From assembly GCA_017456895.1 (NCBI GenBank), contig JAFTIN010000045.1, positions 1-41,859 on the forward strand: DNA of 41,859 nucleotides. The letters are read 5' to 3'. The notes beneath the pieces are model-generated. The model saw only the letters and a program-made list of their open reading frames with translations. It made no database searches and had not been told where the DNA came from. The translations under genes were made by a program, and so were the position numbers. Of the stretch, positions 32,276 to 41,729 are shown one piece after another (positions within the stretch are counted from its first letter, which is position 1; every line of letters starts with the position of its first letter). Source of the DNA: Clostridia bacterium. GTDB lineage: Bacteria; Bacillota; Clostridia; Oscillospirales; CAG-272.

Positions 32276-33232
32276 ATGGCAGAGAAAATGAATTTCTCAG
32301 TGCAGGATGCGGTGTTGGATAACCTTGAGCGTCTTTCACGAGAGTATAGTATAATCAGCGATCAGCGCCTTCTTGAGCTATGGGATATAGCAATCCCTAT
32401 GGTTAAGATCTCTTTAGAACTTTTTGACGAGGGACTTGACTCTTACGATGTACTCTCGGTTGTTTCAGAGGTGCTAAGCTTTGGCGAATATCGGGTATCC
32501 GAGTATACTACACCTGAGCACAGAGATCTTATCAGCCGGGGTACGCGTGTTCTCGCTCGTTCCGACAGAGCGCTTTTTACCGATCTGTATTTACGTGGAC
32601 TTTCCGAGGCTCGCCGTCCTTTCGACGAAGGCGACTTTTTGATCGAGGGATCAAGCTCGGAGATGTTTACCTATGTGCGCAATAGTCTGTCCGACGAGGC
32701 GTATGACGTTTTTTCCCAGGAGTTTTCCGACCCAAGAGTCAGATACAGCGACAGCTTTAAAGACGCTGCAAGACTTCTTTCGTCCGGCGAGGTTGACTTC
32801 TGCCTCTTTCCGCTTGAGGAAAAGGGAGGAGCAAGGCTGCCGACGGTTGCAGAGCTTATCTTCAGAAATGATTTTAAGATCAATTCCGTTACACCCGTAT
32901 TCGGACCTGACGGAAACGCGGACATGAAATACGCACTCGTTTCCAGAAGCTTCAGTGTTCCAAAGAGAAAAGCGGATGACGATATTTACCTTGAGTTAAG
33001 GCTAGGCGCAGACGTTGATACCGCTCTTTCGGAGCTTTTATCCGCCTCCGACCATTTTGGTATGACACTTTACCGTGTTAACACGGTAAACTTTGATACC
33101 GAGGGGGAGTCTGAGACTTATTTTTCCGTTGTTATCAAGGACGGCGGCACGGGTTTTGCTCCGCTCCTTGTGTATCTCGCGTTATTTGTACGGGATTTCG
33201 TTCCCGTTGGAATTTATAAAAACCTGGAATAA
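32276..33232 (+). CDS. Diverged prephenate-dehydratase-like protein with ACT-like C-terminus
   Basis: 318 residues from the ATG at 32276 (GGGAGG ahead); an upstream TTG is rejected. Residues ~1-110 are helical and unassigned. Residues ~123-205 follow the first lobe of prephenate dehydratase: FTYVRNSLSDEAYDVFSQEF matches the family's YQG-x-GS-x-S-x-x-A start, SFKDAARLLSSGEVDFCLFPLEE matches the region before PIENS, and TVAELIFRNDFKI follows. The second lobe is missing and the catalytic Thr-Arg-Phe reads Met-Lys-Tyr (ADMKYALVSR). Residues ~232-318 look like an ACT domain (LELRLGADVDTALSELLSASDHFGMTLYRV). I infer a non-catalytic sensor of an aromatic amino acid. The assignment rests on pattern similarity. 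Confidence 0.55.
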   Translation: MAEKMNFSVQDAVLDNLERLSREYSIISDQRLLELWDIAIPMVKISLELFDEGLDSYDVLSVVSEVLSFGEYRVSEYTTPEHRDLISRGTRVLARSDRALFTDLYLRGLSEARRPFDEGDFLIEGSSSEMFTYVRNSLSDEAYDVFSQEFSDPRVRYSDSFKDAARLLSSGEVDFCLFPLEEKGGARLPTVAELIFRNDFKINSVTPVFGPDGNADMKYALVSRSFSVPKRKADDDIYLELRLGADVDTALSELLSASDHFGMTLYRVNTVNFDTEGESETYFSVVIKDGGTGFAPLLVYLALFVRDFVPVGIYKNLE

Positions 33233-33249
33233 GAAAGGAATACTAAAAA

Positions 33250-33504
33250 ATGAAAAAGCATATTGAATACAAGACAAAAGGTACTTGCTCAAGAGCGGTT
33301 ATCGTTGACGTTGAGGATGGCGTCATCACCGATTGCGCCTTCGTTGGCGGTTGCTCCGGAAATACTCAGGGCGTTGCTTCTCTCGTTATAGGTATGAAGG
33401 CGGAGGATGCTATTGCAAAGATCAAGGGGATAAAGTGCGGTATGAAGACCACCTCTTGTCCTGATCAGCTCGCCCTTGCTCTTGAAGAAGTAACAAAAGC
33501 GTAA
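33250..33504 (+). CDS. TSCPD domain protein (TIGR03905 type)
   Basis: 84 residues. The name-giving TTSCPDQLALAL motif is at the C-terminus, and three other cysteines occur in GTCSRAV, DCAFVGGCSGN and IKCGMK, an arrangement suited to metal or iron-sulfur binding. Related TSCPD domains are found fused to class II ribonucleotide reductases, but the stand-alone form has no established role. It lies 17 bases after the dehydratase-like gene and 35 before phosphoglucomutase, in the same direction. Confidence 0.9.
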   Translation: MKKHIEYKTKGTCSRAVIVDVEDGVITDCAFVGGCSGNTQGVASLVIGMKAEDAIAKIKGIKCGMKTTSCPDQLALALEEVTKA

Positions 33505-33539
33505 TTATCATAATACGAAATAGATGGAGGAACTTCGCA

Positions 33540-35270
33540 ATGAAAAACTATCAGCTCGAGTATGAAAAGTGGTTAGCTTCCGACAAGCTTACCGAAAGTG
33601 AGAGAAATGAGCTTCTTTCTATTCAGAATGACGAGGAGACTAAGGAGCTCCGCTTTGGCGCGCCTATGGACTTCGGCACTGCAGGTCTTCGTTCCACTAT
33701 GTATATGGGTATCGGTTGTATGAACCGCTTTACCGTTGCTCACACAACGCGCGGAATAGCAGCTCTCATTAAGGCAGAGGGCGGTGAATCCCGCGGTGTT
33801 GCCATAGCTTACGACTCCCGTAATCATTCCGAGGAGTTTGCGCGTGTGAGCGCGTGCGTTCTTGCGGGCGCAGGCATTAAATCGTATATCTTTAACGGAC
33901 TTCGTCCCACTCCCGAGCTCTCCTACGCTGTAAGAGAGACCGGCGCACTCGCAGGTATAAATATTACCGCATCGCACAATCCCAAGGAGTATAACGGCTA
34001 CAAGGCATATTGGGAGGACGGCGCTCAGCTCGCTCCCGAGCATGCAAGCGTTGTTGCAAACGAGAGAAATAAGTTTGACTGTCTTGACACTGACGGTATT
34101 GCAGATTATGACGAGGCAGTGAAGAGCGGCCTTATTACCGTTCTTGATGAAAGGTTCGATGAGAAGTACCTTGACGAGGTTGTTGCTACCGCTATCAATC
34201 CCGAGCTTGTAAGAGAGGTTGCTGACACCCTCAAGGTTGTTTACACACCCCTTCACGGTGCGGGCTACAGACTTGTTCCCGAGGTATTTAGGAGAATAGG
34301 TCTTAAGCACCTTTACACCGTAGAGAGCCAGATGACTCCCGACGGCGACTTCCCGACCGTCAAGAAGCCTAATCCCGAGTATCCCGACGTATTCACCGAC
34401 GGTATCGAGATCGCCAACAGAGTAGGCTCCGACCTCGTTATTGCGACCGACCCCGACTCCGACAGAGTTGGTGTTATGACCAGAACCAAGTCAGGCGAGT
34501 TCGTTACCATCTCCGGTAACCAGATGGGTGCGCTCCTTCTTGACTACGCTATTTCTCAGAGAAGGCTTCTTGGCAAGCTTCCCGAGTATGCATACTGTGT
34601 AAAGAGCATCGTTTCTACAGATATGGCATATAAAATAGCGCAGAACAACGGAATTAAGCTCCATGACGTTCTCACCGGATTCAAGTTTATAGGCGAGACC
34701 ATCAAGAATTATGAGAAGGAAGGCAAAGCGGATGGCTTCGTTCTCGGCTTCGAGGAGAGCTACGGCTACCTTCTTGGCACCTATGCAAGAGATAAGGATG
34801 CGGTAGAGGGCTCTATGATGATCCTCGAGATGACCGCCTATTACAAGAAGCAGAATATGACTCTTTCCGACGCGCTTGAGGCTCTTTATGAGAAGTACGG
34901 TGTATATGGAGAGAAGGTTATAGACATTTATATGGAGGGCCTTGGCGGTATTGAGAAGAGAAGGCGTATTATGCAGTCTCTTCGCGATAACGCTCCCGTA
35001 TCTATTGGCGGCGTTGCCGTTGCCAAGGTTGGCGATTATAAGAAGGGAACAGTGCTTACCGTCGCTACCGGTGAAGAGGTTACAACGGGCCAGCCCGCAT
35101 CTGACGTACTCTACTATACCCTTGAGAACGAGGATAAGATCATAGTTCGTCCATCCGGCACCGAGCCCAAGATCAAGATCTACATTCTTGCGCACGCTAA
35201 CGATAAGGATTCGCTTCTTAAGAAAGCGGAGCTCTACGCTACAGATTCCAGAAAGATGACAGAGGTTTAA
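33540..35270 (+). CDS. pgcA: Phosphoglucomutase/phosphomannomutase (alpha-D-phosphohexomutase)
   Basis: 576 residues. It interconverts glucose-1-phosphate and glucose-6-phosphate (or the mannose forms), feeding glycogen, wall teichoic acid or glycolipid synthesis. The phosphoserine loop is TASHNP with Ser145, the metal loop is TDPDSDRVGV near residue 300, the sugar-binding loop is GFEESYGYL near 400, and the phosphate loop is RPSGTEPKIKIY close to the end. The N-terminal ELRFGTAGLR-like block (RFGAPMDFGTAGLRSTMYMG) marks the PgcA subfamily. AGATGGAGG precedes the ATG. lepA follows after 21 bases. Confidence 0.95.
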   Translation: MKNYQLEYEKWLASDKLTESERNELLSIQNDEETKELRFGAPMDFGTAGLRSTMYMGIGCMNRFTVAHTTRGIAALIKAEGGESRGVAIAYDSRNHSEEFARVSACVLAGAGIKSYIFNGLRPTPELSYAVRETGALAGINITASHNPKEYNGYKAYWEDGAQLAPEHASVVANERNKFDCLDTDGIADYDEAVKSGLITVLDERFDEKYLDEVVATAINPELVREVADTLKVVYTPLHGAGYRLVPEVFRRIGLKHLYTVESQMTPDGDFPTVKKPNPEYPDVFTDGIEIANRVGSDLVIATDPDSDRVGVMTRTKSGEFVTISGNQMGALLLDYAISQRRLLGKLPEYAYCVKSIVSTDMAYKIAQNNGIKLHDVLTGFKFIGETIKNYEKEGKADGFVLGFEESYGYLLGTYARDKDAVEGSMMILEMTAYYKKQNMTLSDALEALYEKYGVYGEKVIDIYMEGLGGIEKRRRIMQSLRDNAPVSIGGVAVAKVGDYKKGTVLTVATGEEVTTGQPASDVLYYTLENEDKIIVRPSGTEPKIKIYILAHANDKDSLLKKAELYATDSRKMTEV

Positions 35271-35291
35271 TTCCTCTTTAGGATTACAAAA

Positions 35292-37106
35292 GTGACAGAA
35301 AAACAAAAGCATATAAGAAATTTCTCTATTATTGCTCATATTGACCACGGTAAGTCTACGCTCGCAGACCGCATTCTCGAGAAGACTAAGACGGTCGCCT
35401 CACGTGACATGGAGTCGCAGATCCTCGATAATATGGATCTCGAGCGTGAGCGTGGAATTACTATCAAGGCAAGAGCGGTTAAACTCAATTACAAAGCCTC
35501 GGACGGTGAGGAGTATGTGTACAACCTTATTGATACTCCCGGTCACGTTGACTTCGGCTATGAGGTCTCCCGTTCGCTTCAAGCGTGTGAGGGTGCACTT
35601 CTCGTCGTTGACGCGACACAGGGAGTTGAGGCGCAGACTCTTGCTAATGCTTACCTTGCCGTTGACAATAATCTTGAGATACTACCTGTTATTAATAAAA
35701 TTGACCTCGCCTCTGCCGATATTGAGGGCGCAAGGCGTGAGATAGAGGACATTATCGGGATTCCCGCAGAGGGATGTCCCGCCGTTTCCGCAAAGAACGG
35801 TATCAATATCGAGGACGTTCTTGAGAAGATCGTTACGGACATTCCTGCGCCCATAGGTGATCCGGATGCTCCTCTTAAGGCCCTTATATTTGACTCCCAC
35901 TACGACTCCTATCTCGGTGTTGTGGTGTATATCCGTCTGTTCGACGGTAGGATCAAGGCGGGTGACAGAATACGCCTTATGGCAAAGGGAACCGAGTTCG
36001 ATGTAGTCGAAGTCGGAACTATGGAGCCCTTCGGGCTCTCTAAATGCGAGAGCCTTTCAGCAGGTGAGGTTGGATACATCACCGCATCCATTAAGACTGT
36101 GGGTGACACCCGTGTCGGTGATACTGTAACTACAGCTATTGATGGAGCCAAGGAGCCGCTTCCCGGATTCCGCGACGTTCACCCAATGGTTTACTCGGGT
36201 ATTTATCCCGCAGACGGCGCGAGATACGGTGACCTTCGTGACGCGCTTGAGAAACTCCAACTTAACGATGCCTCCCTCGTATTTGAGCCAGAGACTTCTG
36301 TTGCGCTTGGCTTTGGCTTCAGATGTGGATTCCTCGGCCTTCTTCATATGGAGATCATAGAAGAAAGACTTGAGAGAGAGTTCAATCTCGATCTTATTAC
36401 CACCGCACCATCGGTTATTTATAAGGTAAAGCTCAGAAACGGTGAGACGGTCATGGTCGACAATCCTTCTATGTTTCCCTCGCCCGACGAGATCGACACT
36501 TCATATGAGCCTATTATGAAGGCGACTGTAATTACTCCTACCGAGTTTGTCGGTGGAATTATGGATCTCTGTCAGGACAGACGAGGTGTGTTCGTGGATA
36601 TGAAATATCTCGATACCGAGAGAGTAGAGCTTCATTATCAGCTTCCTCTTAACGAGATCATATACGACTTTTTCGACGCTCTTAAGAGCCGCTCCAAGGG
36701 ATACGCTTCACTTGATTATGAGCTTCACGGCTACGAGGCATCTAAGCTTGTTAAGCTCGACTTTATGCTTAACGGTGAGGTGGTTGACGCCCTTTCCTTC
36801 ATCGTGTTTGAGGACAGAGCCTACGGCAGAGCGAGAAAAATAGCGGAGAAGCTTAAGGAAAACATTCCGCGTCAGCTCTTTGAGATACCCATCCAGGCGG
36901 CCATTGGCTCTAAGATAATCGCCAGAGAGACCGTTAAGGCTATGCGTAAGGACGTTCTTGCCAAGTGCTATGGCGGTGATATAACCAGAAAGAAGAAGCT
37001 GCTTGAAAAGCAGAAAGAGGGTAAAAAGAAGATGCGTAAGCTCGGTAGCGTAGAGGTTACGCCCGAGGCCTTTATGGCTGTATTGAGGCTCGATGATGGC
37101 AACTGA
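35292..37106 (+). CDS. lepA: Elongation factor 4 (LepA)
   Basis: 604 residues from a GTG at 35292 with TAGGA ahead; this start gives the usual N-terminus [22 protein letters not shown]. It is a ribosome-bound GTPase implicated in translation under stress and in 30S biogenesis. G1 is [10 protein letters not shown]2 RERGITI, G3 DTPGHVDF, G4 NKID. The LepA-specific C-terminal domain is complete, ending [32 protein letters not shown]. The 3' end overlaps hemW by 14 bases, a common Firmicutes pairing. Confidence 0.98.
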   Translation: MTEKQKHIRNFSIIAHIDHGKSTLADRILEKTKTVASRDMESQILDNMDLERERGITIKARAVKLNYKASDGEEYVYNLIDTPGHVDFGYEVSRSLQACEGALLVVDATQGVEAQTLANAYLAVDNNLEILPVINKIDLASADIEGARREIEDIIGIPAEGCPAVSAKNGINIEDVLEKIVTDIPAPIGDPDAPLKALIFDSHYDSYLGVVVYIRLFDGRIKAGDRIRLMAKGTEFDVVEVGTMEPFGLSKCESLSAGEVGYITASIKTVGDTRVGDTVTTAIDGAKEPLPGFRDVHPMVYSGIYPADGARYGDLRDALEKLQLNDASLVFEPETSVALGFGFRCGFLGLLHMEIIEERLEREFNLDLITTAPSVIYKVKLRNGETVMVDNPSMFPSPDEIDTSYEPIMKATVITPTEFVGGIMDLCQDRRGVFVDMKYLDTERVELHYQLPLNEIIYDFFDALKSRSKGYASLDYELHGYEASKLVKLDFMLNGEVVDALSFIVFEDRAYGRARKIAEKLKENIPRQLFEIPIQAAIGSKIIARETVKAMRKDVLAKCYGGDITRKKKLLEKQKEGKKKMRKLGSVEVTPEAFMAVLRLDDGN

Positions 37107-38217
37107 TAGACTCGGTCTATACGTTCATATTCCGTATTGCGTCAGGAAGTGTAATTACTGTGATTTTTGCTCCTTGCCAAACGGAGGAGCACAGGTTCCC
37201 GAGGCTTACGTTGACCGCATAATAGATGAAATTCTTTCTTACTCAGGCAGAGTGAGCACGCCCGTTGATACCGTGTATTTTGGCGGAGGAACACCGTCTC
37301 TGCTCTCATCGACACAGATGGCGAGGATAGTTTATACAATAAGAAAGAGTCTAAACATCTCTCCTCATTCAGAGTGGACACTTGAGGTAAATCCCGGGAC
37401 GTTGACAAAGGAAAAGGTAGATGCCTTTTTTAACCTTGGTTTTAACAGAGTTAGTCTTGGACTTCAATCAATTCACGAAAATGAGATGAAAACATTGGGC
37501 AGAATACACACGTTTGATGAGTTCATTTCTTCGTACAATATGCTCCGCGACGCCGGCTTTGGTAATATAAGCGTTGATTTGATGTACGGTATACCGCATC
37601 AGACCTTGGCCAGCTTTAAAAAAACTCTTGATACGGTGATCTCGCTGTCTCCGGAGCATATTTCAGTCTACGGGCTTATTGTCGAGGAGGGTACCCCGTT
37701 TTACCAATGGCGTGAATCATTACCTCTACCGACGCTTGATGAGGAGTGTGATATGTATGAGCTCGCGGGAAGACAACTTGCCGTTGCAGGATACGAGCAT
37801 TACGAAATATCCAATTATGCAAGAGACTCTTATCGTTCGAGGCATAACTCGCTTTATTGGCGTTTTGGTGAGTATATCGGTGTCGGTGCTGCGGCTCACT
37901 CCTTCTTTGCCGGACAGAGATATTTCAACACCGATAACGTGGACGACTATATCGCCTCGTCGGGAATCAGCGTTACACAAACTCCCGAGTCAGAGTGTGA
38001 CCTTGAATACGAATACGCTATGCTTGGCTTAAGACTCAAGGAAGGCATATCTCTTTCCGATTACGAGTCTTTATTCGGTCATTCATTCATTGACGGTAAG
38101 GAGCAGATCATCTCACGCCTTGAAGAGGCAGGGCTATTGACTCTTGACGGTGATCGACTTGCCCTTACAGAGCACGGTTTTTACCTTAGTAATTCCATAC
38201 TTGTTGAAATTCTGTAA
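37093..38217 (+). CDS. hemW: Radical SAM heme chaperone HemW
   Basis: 374 residues. The radical SAM cluster motif is Cys16-x3-Cys20-x2-Cys23 in [14 protein letters not shown]; a fourth HemW-type Cys follows closely in [28 protein letters not shown] and HYEISNYAR are typical of HemW rather than HemN, and the shorter length agrees. HemW is proposed to deliver heme to membrane enzymes. Two ATGs in a row (37093, 37096) can start it, and a GAGG lies five bases ahead. The start overlaps lepA, so the two are coupled. No heme genes lie nearby. Confidence 0.93.
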   Translation: MMATDRLGLYVHIPYCVRKCNYCDFCSLPNGGAQVPEAYVDRIIDEILSYSGRVSTPVDTVYFGGGTPSLLSSTQMARIVYTIRKSLNISPHSEWTLEVNPGTLTKEKVDAFFNLGFNRVSLGLQSIHENEMKTLGRIHTFDEFISSYNMLRDAGFGNISVDLMYGIPHQTLASFKKTLDTVISLSPEHISVYGLIVEEGTPFYQWRESLPLPTLDEECDMYELAGRQLAVAGYEHYEISNYARDSYRSRHNSLYWRFGEYIGVGAAAHSFFAGQRYFNTDNVDDYIASSGISVTQTPESECDLEYEYAMLGLRLKEGISLSDYESLFGHSFIDGKEQIISRLEEAGLLTLDGDRLALTEHGFYLSNSILVEIL

Positions 38218-38223
38218 AACTAC

Positions 38224-38251
38224 TTGACAATTCAGAGATTTATAGTATAAA
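38224..38251 (+). promoter_or_regulatory. Promoter of the DUF1292 gene
   Basis: TTGACA and TATAAA separated by 16 bases (or TAAAAT at 18), just after hemW and 38 bases before the start codon. Confidence 0.7.
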
Positions 38252-38289
38252 ATAAAGATACAAAAATAAAATATATTTAGGAGACTAAC

Positions 38290-38595
38290 ATGGCAGATTT
38301 TGAAAAGAATCCCGAGCTCGAGGAAGAGCTTGAAGACAACATCATCACTCTTACCGACGAGGATACCGGCGAGGAGCAGGATTTTGAGATCTATGCTCAG
38401 GCTACCATCGATGAGAAGATCTACTTTGCTCTCGTTCCCGTAGATGATGAGGGTGACGAGTACGTTATTCTCAGAGCTACCGTTGACGGCGAGGATCTTA
38501 TCTTTGAGACCATTGAGGATGACGACGAGTTCGAGAAGGCAGAGGATTATTTCAACGACCTCCTCTTCAGCGAGGTTGACTACGACGAGAACTAA
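38290..38595 (+). CDS. DUF1292 family protein (YrzB-like)
   Basis: 101 residues, strongly acidic. The DUF1292 pattern is clear: NIITLTDEDTGEEQDFEIYAQATIDEKIYFALVPVDDEGDEYVILRATVDGEDLIFETIEDDDEFEKAEDYF. Members are small cytoplasmic proteins of Firmicutes with no established function. TAGGAG lies eight bases before the ATG. The gene ends only ten bases before the probable 6S RNA, for which no separate promoter is evident, so the RNA may be made as part of this transcript and processed. Confidence 0.92.
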   Translation: MADFEKNPELEEELEDNIITLTDEDTGEEQDFEIYAQATIDEKIYFALVPVDDEGDEYVILRATVDGEDLIFETIEDDDEFEKAEDYFNDLLFSEVDYDEN

Positions 38596-38604
38596 TTTCG
38601 TTTT

Positions 38605-38785
38605 TTCTCCTGCGGAGTTCGTGATATTGTGATATTTGGACCGACACACTTACGAAGGGAGTCTGGACTTCTTTTTTCGGGATGCAGGCCTCCTGTATGG
38701 GACTGTTACTTGTAACCTCCCTGTCACAGACGTTGGAAGCGCAATGAAAAAGAGAGGACACCCACCTGGTCATACCGGGTTAAAA
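38605..38785 (+). ncRNA. ssrS: Probable 6S RNA (SsrS)
   Basis: This non-coding stretch has the wording and shape of clostridial 6S RNA, which mimics an open promoter and sequesters the sigma-A holoenzyme. ATTG (38626-38629) pairs with CAAT (38742-38745). CCGAC (38641-38645) pairs with GTTGG (38732-38736) and GGGAG pairs with CTCCC across a large asymmetric internal bubble. An apical ATGCAGG/CCTGTAT hairpin caps it. The 3' part AGGACACCCACCTGG is typical of the Firmicutes RNAs. Ends are approximate. Identification is from memory of the family and the fold. Confidence 0.75.
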
Positions 38786-38812
38786 ATTGCCTTACACGGC
38801 TCTCGCGGGTAT

Positions 38813-38844
38813 TTTAGCGCGTTATCTTCGGATAGCGCGCTAAA
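38813..38844 (+). terminator. Stem-loop after the 6S RNA
   Basis: A 14-bp stem TTTAGCGCGTTATC with its near-complement (one G-U) and a TTCG loop, followed by TTATTTTAGATTTTA. It is a likely terminator of the 6S transcript. Confidence 0.8.
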
Positions 38845-38869
38845 GTTATTTTAGATTTTAGATTGCTAA

Positions 38870-38900
38870 AAAAAGAACAGACTGTCGGTCTGTTCTTTTT
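38870..38900. terminator. Second strong terminator before the P-type ATPase gene
   Basis: Perfect 13-bp stem AAAAAGAACAGAC with its complement and a 5-base loop, ending in a T-rich run. It isolates the ATPase gene from upstream transcription. Confidence 0.88.
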
Positions 38901-38952
38901 TCTTTTTCACCGTCATAGGCTTGTATATAGAAAAGATAAAGGAAGGGAAGCT

Positions 38953-41535
38953 ATGTTCGATAAAATAAATGGGCTTACCGACAAGGAGGTTTCAGCCTCA
39001 CGTGAAAAATACGGTACCAACGCTCTTGTTCGAATAAAAGGAAAAGGGATTATGAGGCGCTTTTTTGAGAACCTCTCGGATCCAATAATAAGGATACTTA
39101 TTGCAGCCCTCGCTCTTGAGGTTATTTTTACCTTCGGTAACTGCAATCTGATCGAGGTCTTCGGCATTCTCGCCGCAATTATTATTGCCACCACCGTTTC
39201 CACCTTGTCTGAGTATGGAAGTGAGCGTGCTTTTGCGCGCATAGAGGCCGAGAGCCTTGAAAGTAACGCGTACGCCATACGTTCGGGGCGTGAATGTTTA
39301 ATAAGCTCCGATGATGTCGTTGTTGGAGATGTTCTGCGACTTAAAAGCGGAGAAAAGGTACACGCTGACGGAAAAATAATCCGCGGCGAGGTCTTGGTAG
39401 ACCAGTCTGCCCTCAATGGAGAGAATATCGAGACGAGAAAATGGACTTCTCAAAGAGGTGACGGCTCTTTGGCGGATCCGGGCTCAGTATTTCGCGGCTC
39501 TTTGGTCGTAGATGGTGAAGCACTGATGAAGGTCGAAAAAGTAGGTCCGTCTACATACTACGGGCGTCTCGCCCTCGACGTGCAGAGTGAAACGCGTGAG
39601 AGTCCGCTTAAGCTCCGTCTATCACGCCTTGCAGGGCAGATCAGTATTATCGGCTACGTCATAGCCTTCCTCGTCGGATTGACTTATCTGTTTAACTTTT
39701 TTGTCGTTGACTCGGGCTTTGTTCCGTGGCGCATCATGGAGGCGCTGTCTGATACGAAATATTTGCTCACACATCTTCTTCGCGCCTTAACTCTGATGAT
39801 AACCGTCGTTGTTGTCGCCGTCCCCGAGGGATTGCCAATGATGATTACCGTGGTCCTGTCTGCAAATATGAAAAGAATGCTAAGAGACAACGTCCTTGTA
39901 AAAAAACTTGTTGGTATAGAGACTGCAGGTTCACTTAATATACTTTTCACAGATAAGACAGGCACTCTTACGACGGGAAAGCTCTCTGTAGATAGGATAG
40001 TTATTGAATCGGGAAGCTTTAAAAGTGTTCGTGCACTTAAGACCTTTCCGACGATATTTGATCAGATCCTCCTTGCCGTCAAGCTTAATACCGACTGCAC
40101 CGACTCGGGCGGTGAGATCATTGGTGGTAATTCTACCGATCGCGCCATATACGAGTTCTTTATTAATGATAGTTTAGCTTTGCCGACCGTTATATCTAAA
40201 ATACCGTTTAAAAGCGAAAACAAGTATTCCTCCGTTACGCTTAAAGACGGTACCGTCTATCTTAAAGGTGCACCGGAAAGCATACTTTCAAAATGCTCGC
40301 TCACACTCGGTGAGAATGGCGAGCCGTATGCTTCGGATCTGTCGTTGGTGCGTAGAGAATATGATGAGGCAGTATCAAAGGGAGAGAGAGTAATAGCTAT
40401 AGCGTCAAGTCACGTAGATCACCCGGATAGATTGTGTCTTGTTGCTCTGGTAATCTTAAAGGATAAGCTGCGTGCCGGAGTGAGAGAGTCTGTAAAGAGT
40501 GTTATGAGTGCGGGCGTACAAATAGTTATGCTCACAGGTGATAATCGCGACACAGCGGTAAGTATTGCCGAAGAGTGTGGATTTTTTAGGAAAAACAGCT
40601 CTAATATCGCATTGACATCTGCAGAGCTTGCTGCTCTTACCGACGGAGAATTGATGAAGGTATTGCCGAATTTACGAGTCGTTGCACGTGCTCTGCCCGA
40701 GGATAAAGTTCGACTTGTTGATATTTCTGCGAAGTGTAATCTTGTAGTGGGAATGACAGGCGATGGAATTAACGACGCTCCTTCACTTAAGAAGGCGGAT
40801 GTTGGTTTCGCTATGGGCAGTGGAACCGATATTGCTAAGAGTGCCGCGGACATCGTTATTTTGGACGATAGTTTTGAGGCTATTTCCAAAACGATCTTAT
40901 ACGGTCGAACGATCTTTAAATCTATACGCAAGTTCATCACCTTCCAGCTTATTATGAACCTTGCTGCTTGTGGTATAACCCTCATCGGACCGTATATCGG
41001 CATTGATACTCCTATAACGATAATCCAGATGCTCTGGGTGAACATTATAATGGACACTCTTGGCGGCCTGGCTTTTGCAGGAGAGGCTCCGTTGTCCTAC
41101 TATATGCTCGAGAAGCCCAAGCGTAGGGAAGAGCCGATACTCTCACACACCATGCTCCTTCACGTTATCCTTAACGGTGCATATACCCTTGGCTTGCTCG
41201 TCCTTTTTCTCAGCTTCATGCCATTCCGTATCTTATTTGGATCACCCGAAAAGCATCTGAGCGCCTTTTATGCCTTGTTTATTTTTTCGGGTATTGTCAA
41301 CTCCTTTACCGCCAGGAGCGAGAGGATTTTCATATTCTTTGGCCTACTAAAAAACCGCGCTTTTCTCTTTATAATGGCATTTATCACTGCGATACAGGTG
41401 TTGATAGTCTATTTCGGTGGATCCTTGTTCAGGAGCTTTCCTTTGTCCCTCAGAGAGATTGGTATCGTGATCCTATTATCACTTACCGTTTTTCTGTTTG
41501 ACGGAGTCAGAAGGATATTTCAAAAATTAAAATAG
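38953..41535 (+). CDS. Calcium-transporting P-type ATPase (PMCA-like, type IIB)
   Basis: 860 residues from the ATG at 38953, where AAAGGAAGGGAAG is the ribosome binding site; the longer frame starts inside the terminator. The membrane pump has the phosphorylation motif DKTGTLT with Asp334, TGDGINDAPSLKKADVGFAMG in the P domain, KGAPE in the N domain, and membrane helix 4 VVAVPEGLP at 287-295, the PMCA/SERCA calcium-site wording. The helix 6 pair is LWVNIIMDTLGGLA. The actuator loop reads NGEN at 155-158 instead of TGES, keeping the catalytic Glu. It probably exports Ca2+. The gene is monocistronic and ends in a strong terminator. Confidence 0.93.
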   Translation: MFDKINGLTDKEVSASREKYGTNALVRIKGKGIMRRFFENLSDPIIRILIAALALEVIFTFGNCNLIEVFGILAAIIIATTVSTLSEYGSERAFARIEAESLESNAYAIRSGRECLISSDDVVVGDVLRLKSGEKVHADGKIIRGEVLVDQSALNGENIETRKWTSQRGDGSLADPGSVFRGSLVVDGEALMKVEKVGPSTYYGRLALDVQSETRESPLKLRLSRLAGQISIIGYVIAFLVGLTYLFNFFVVDSGFVPWRIMEALSDTKYLLTHLLRALTLMITVVVVAVPEGLPMMITVVLSANMKRMLRDNVLVKKLVGIETAGSLNILFTDKTGTLTTGKLSVDRIVIESGSFKSVRALKTFPTIFDQILLAVKLNTDCTDSGGEIIGGNSTDRAIYEFFINDSLALPTVISKIPFKSENKYSSVTLKDGTVYLKGAPESILSKCSLTLGENGEPYASDLSLVRREYDEAVSKGERVIAIASSHVDHPDRLCLVALVILKDKLRAGVRESVKSVMSAGVQIVMLTGDNRDTAVSIAEECGFFRKNSSNIALTSAELAALTDGELMKVLPNLRVVARALPEDKVRLVDISAKCNLVVGMTGDGINDAPSLKKADVGFAMGSGTDIAKSAADIVILDDSFEAISKTILYGRTIFKSIRKFITFQLIMNLAACGITLIGPYIGIDTPITIIQMLWVNIIMDTLGGLAFAGEAPLSYYMLEKPKRREEPILSHTMLLHVILNGAYTLGLLVLFLSFMPFRILFGSPEKHLSAFYALFIFSGIVNSFTARSERIFIFFGLLKNRAFLFIMAFITAIQVLIVYFGGSLFRSFPLSLREIGIVILLSLTVFLFDGVRRIFQKLK

Positions 41536-41541
41536 AAAAAC

Positions 41542-41573
41542 AAAAACCGACAAGTATAAACTTGTCGGTTTTT
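41542..41573 (+). terminator. Intrinsic terminator of the P-type ATPase gene
   Basis: Perfect 13-bp stem AAAAACCGACAAG with its complement and a 6-base loop, ending in TTTTT. Its last base abuts the first tRNA-end repeat. Confidence 0.92.
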
Positions 41574-41592
41574 GGAGCTGGAAATGGGATTT
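41573..41592 (-). repeat. Direct repeat of a tRNA 3' end, copy 1
   Basis: TGGAGCTGGAAATGGGATTT, identical over 20 bases to 41838-41857. Read on the minus strand it is the half T-loop, T stem, acceptor strand and CCA of a tRNA. After it the sequence leaves the tRNA pattern within the T loop and turns into hairpins. Confidence 0.85.
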
Positions 41593-41689
41593 CCGCCCGT
41601 GGCGGCCTTAGCCGACAAACAGTCCACCGGACTGTTTGGTCCTTCGGACAAATTGCTGTGCAATTTTCTCCCTATTTCAAATCCCATTT
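41582..41689. repeat. Inverted-repeat-bounded element of tandem three-base-loop hairpins
   Basis: AAATGGGATTT (41582-41592) and AAATCCCATTT (41679-41689) are perfect 11-bp inverted repeats. Between them lie perfect hairpins back to back: CCGCC-cgt-GGCGG (41593-41605), AAACAGTCC-acc-GGACTGTTT (41617-41637), GTCC-ttc-GGAC (41639-41649) and AAATTGC-tgt-GCAATTT (41650-41666). All have three-base loops. No ORF with recognisable content crosses it. Confidence 0.8.
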
Positions 41690-41701
41690 TATCATGCAAA
41701 A

Positions 41702-41724
41702 GGATTTGAACCCACGACCTATTG
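41702..41724 (-). repeat. tRNA T-arm-like fragment
   Basis: On the minus strand CAATAGGTCGTGGGTTCAAA followed by TCC looks like the variable loop and T arm of a tRNA; it is the part that would sit just 5' of the 3'-end repeats. It is followed not by the acceptor strand but by unrelated sequence. Confidence 0.6.
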
Positions 41725-41729
41725 CAACA

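Noticed and set aside
38636-38854. 72-codon plus-strand frame in the region after the DUF1292 gene
   Set aside because: It overlaps the probable 6S RNA and its terminator and has no ribosome binding site.
38863-38952. Upstream extension of the P-type ATPase
   Set aside because: It runs through a strong terminator; the ATG at 38953 has the ribosome binding site and the normal N-terminus.
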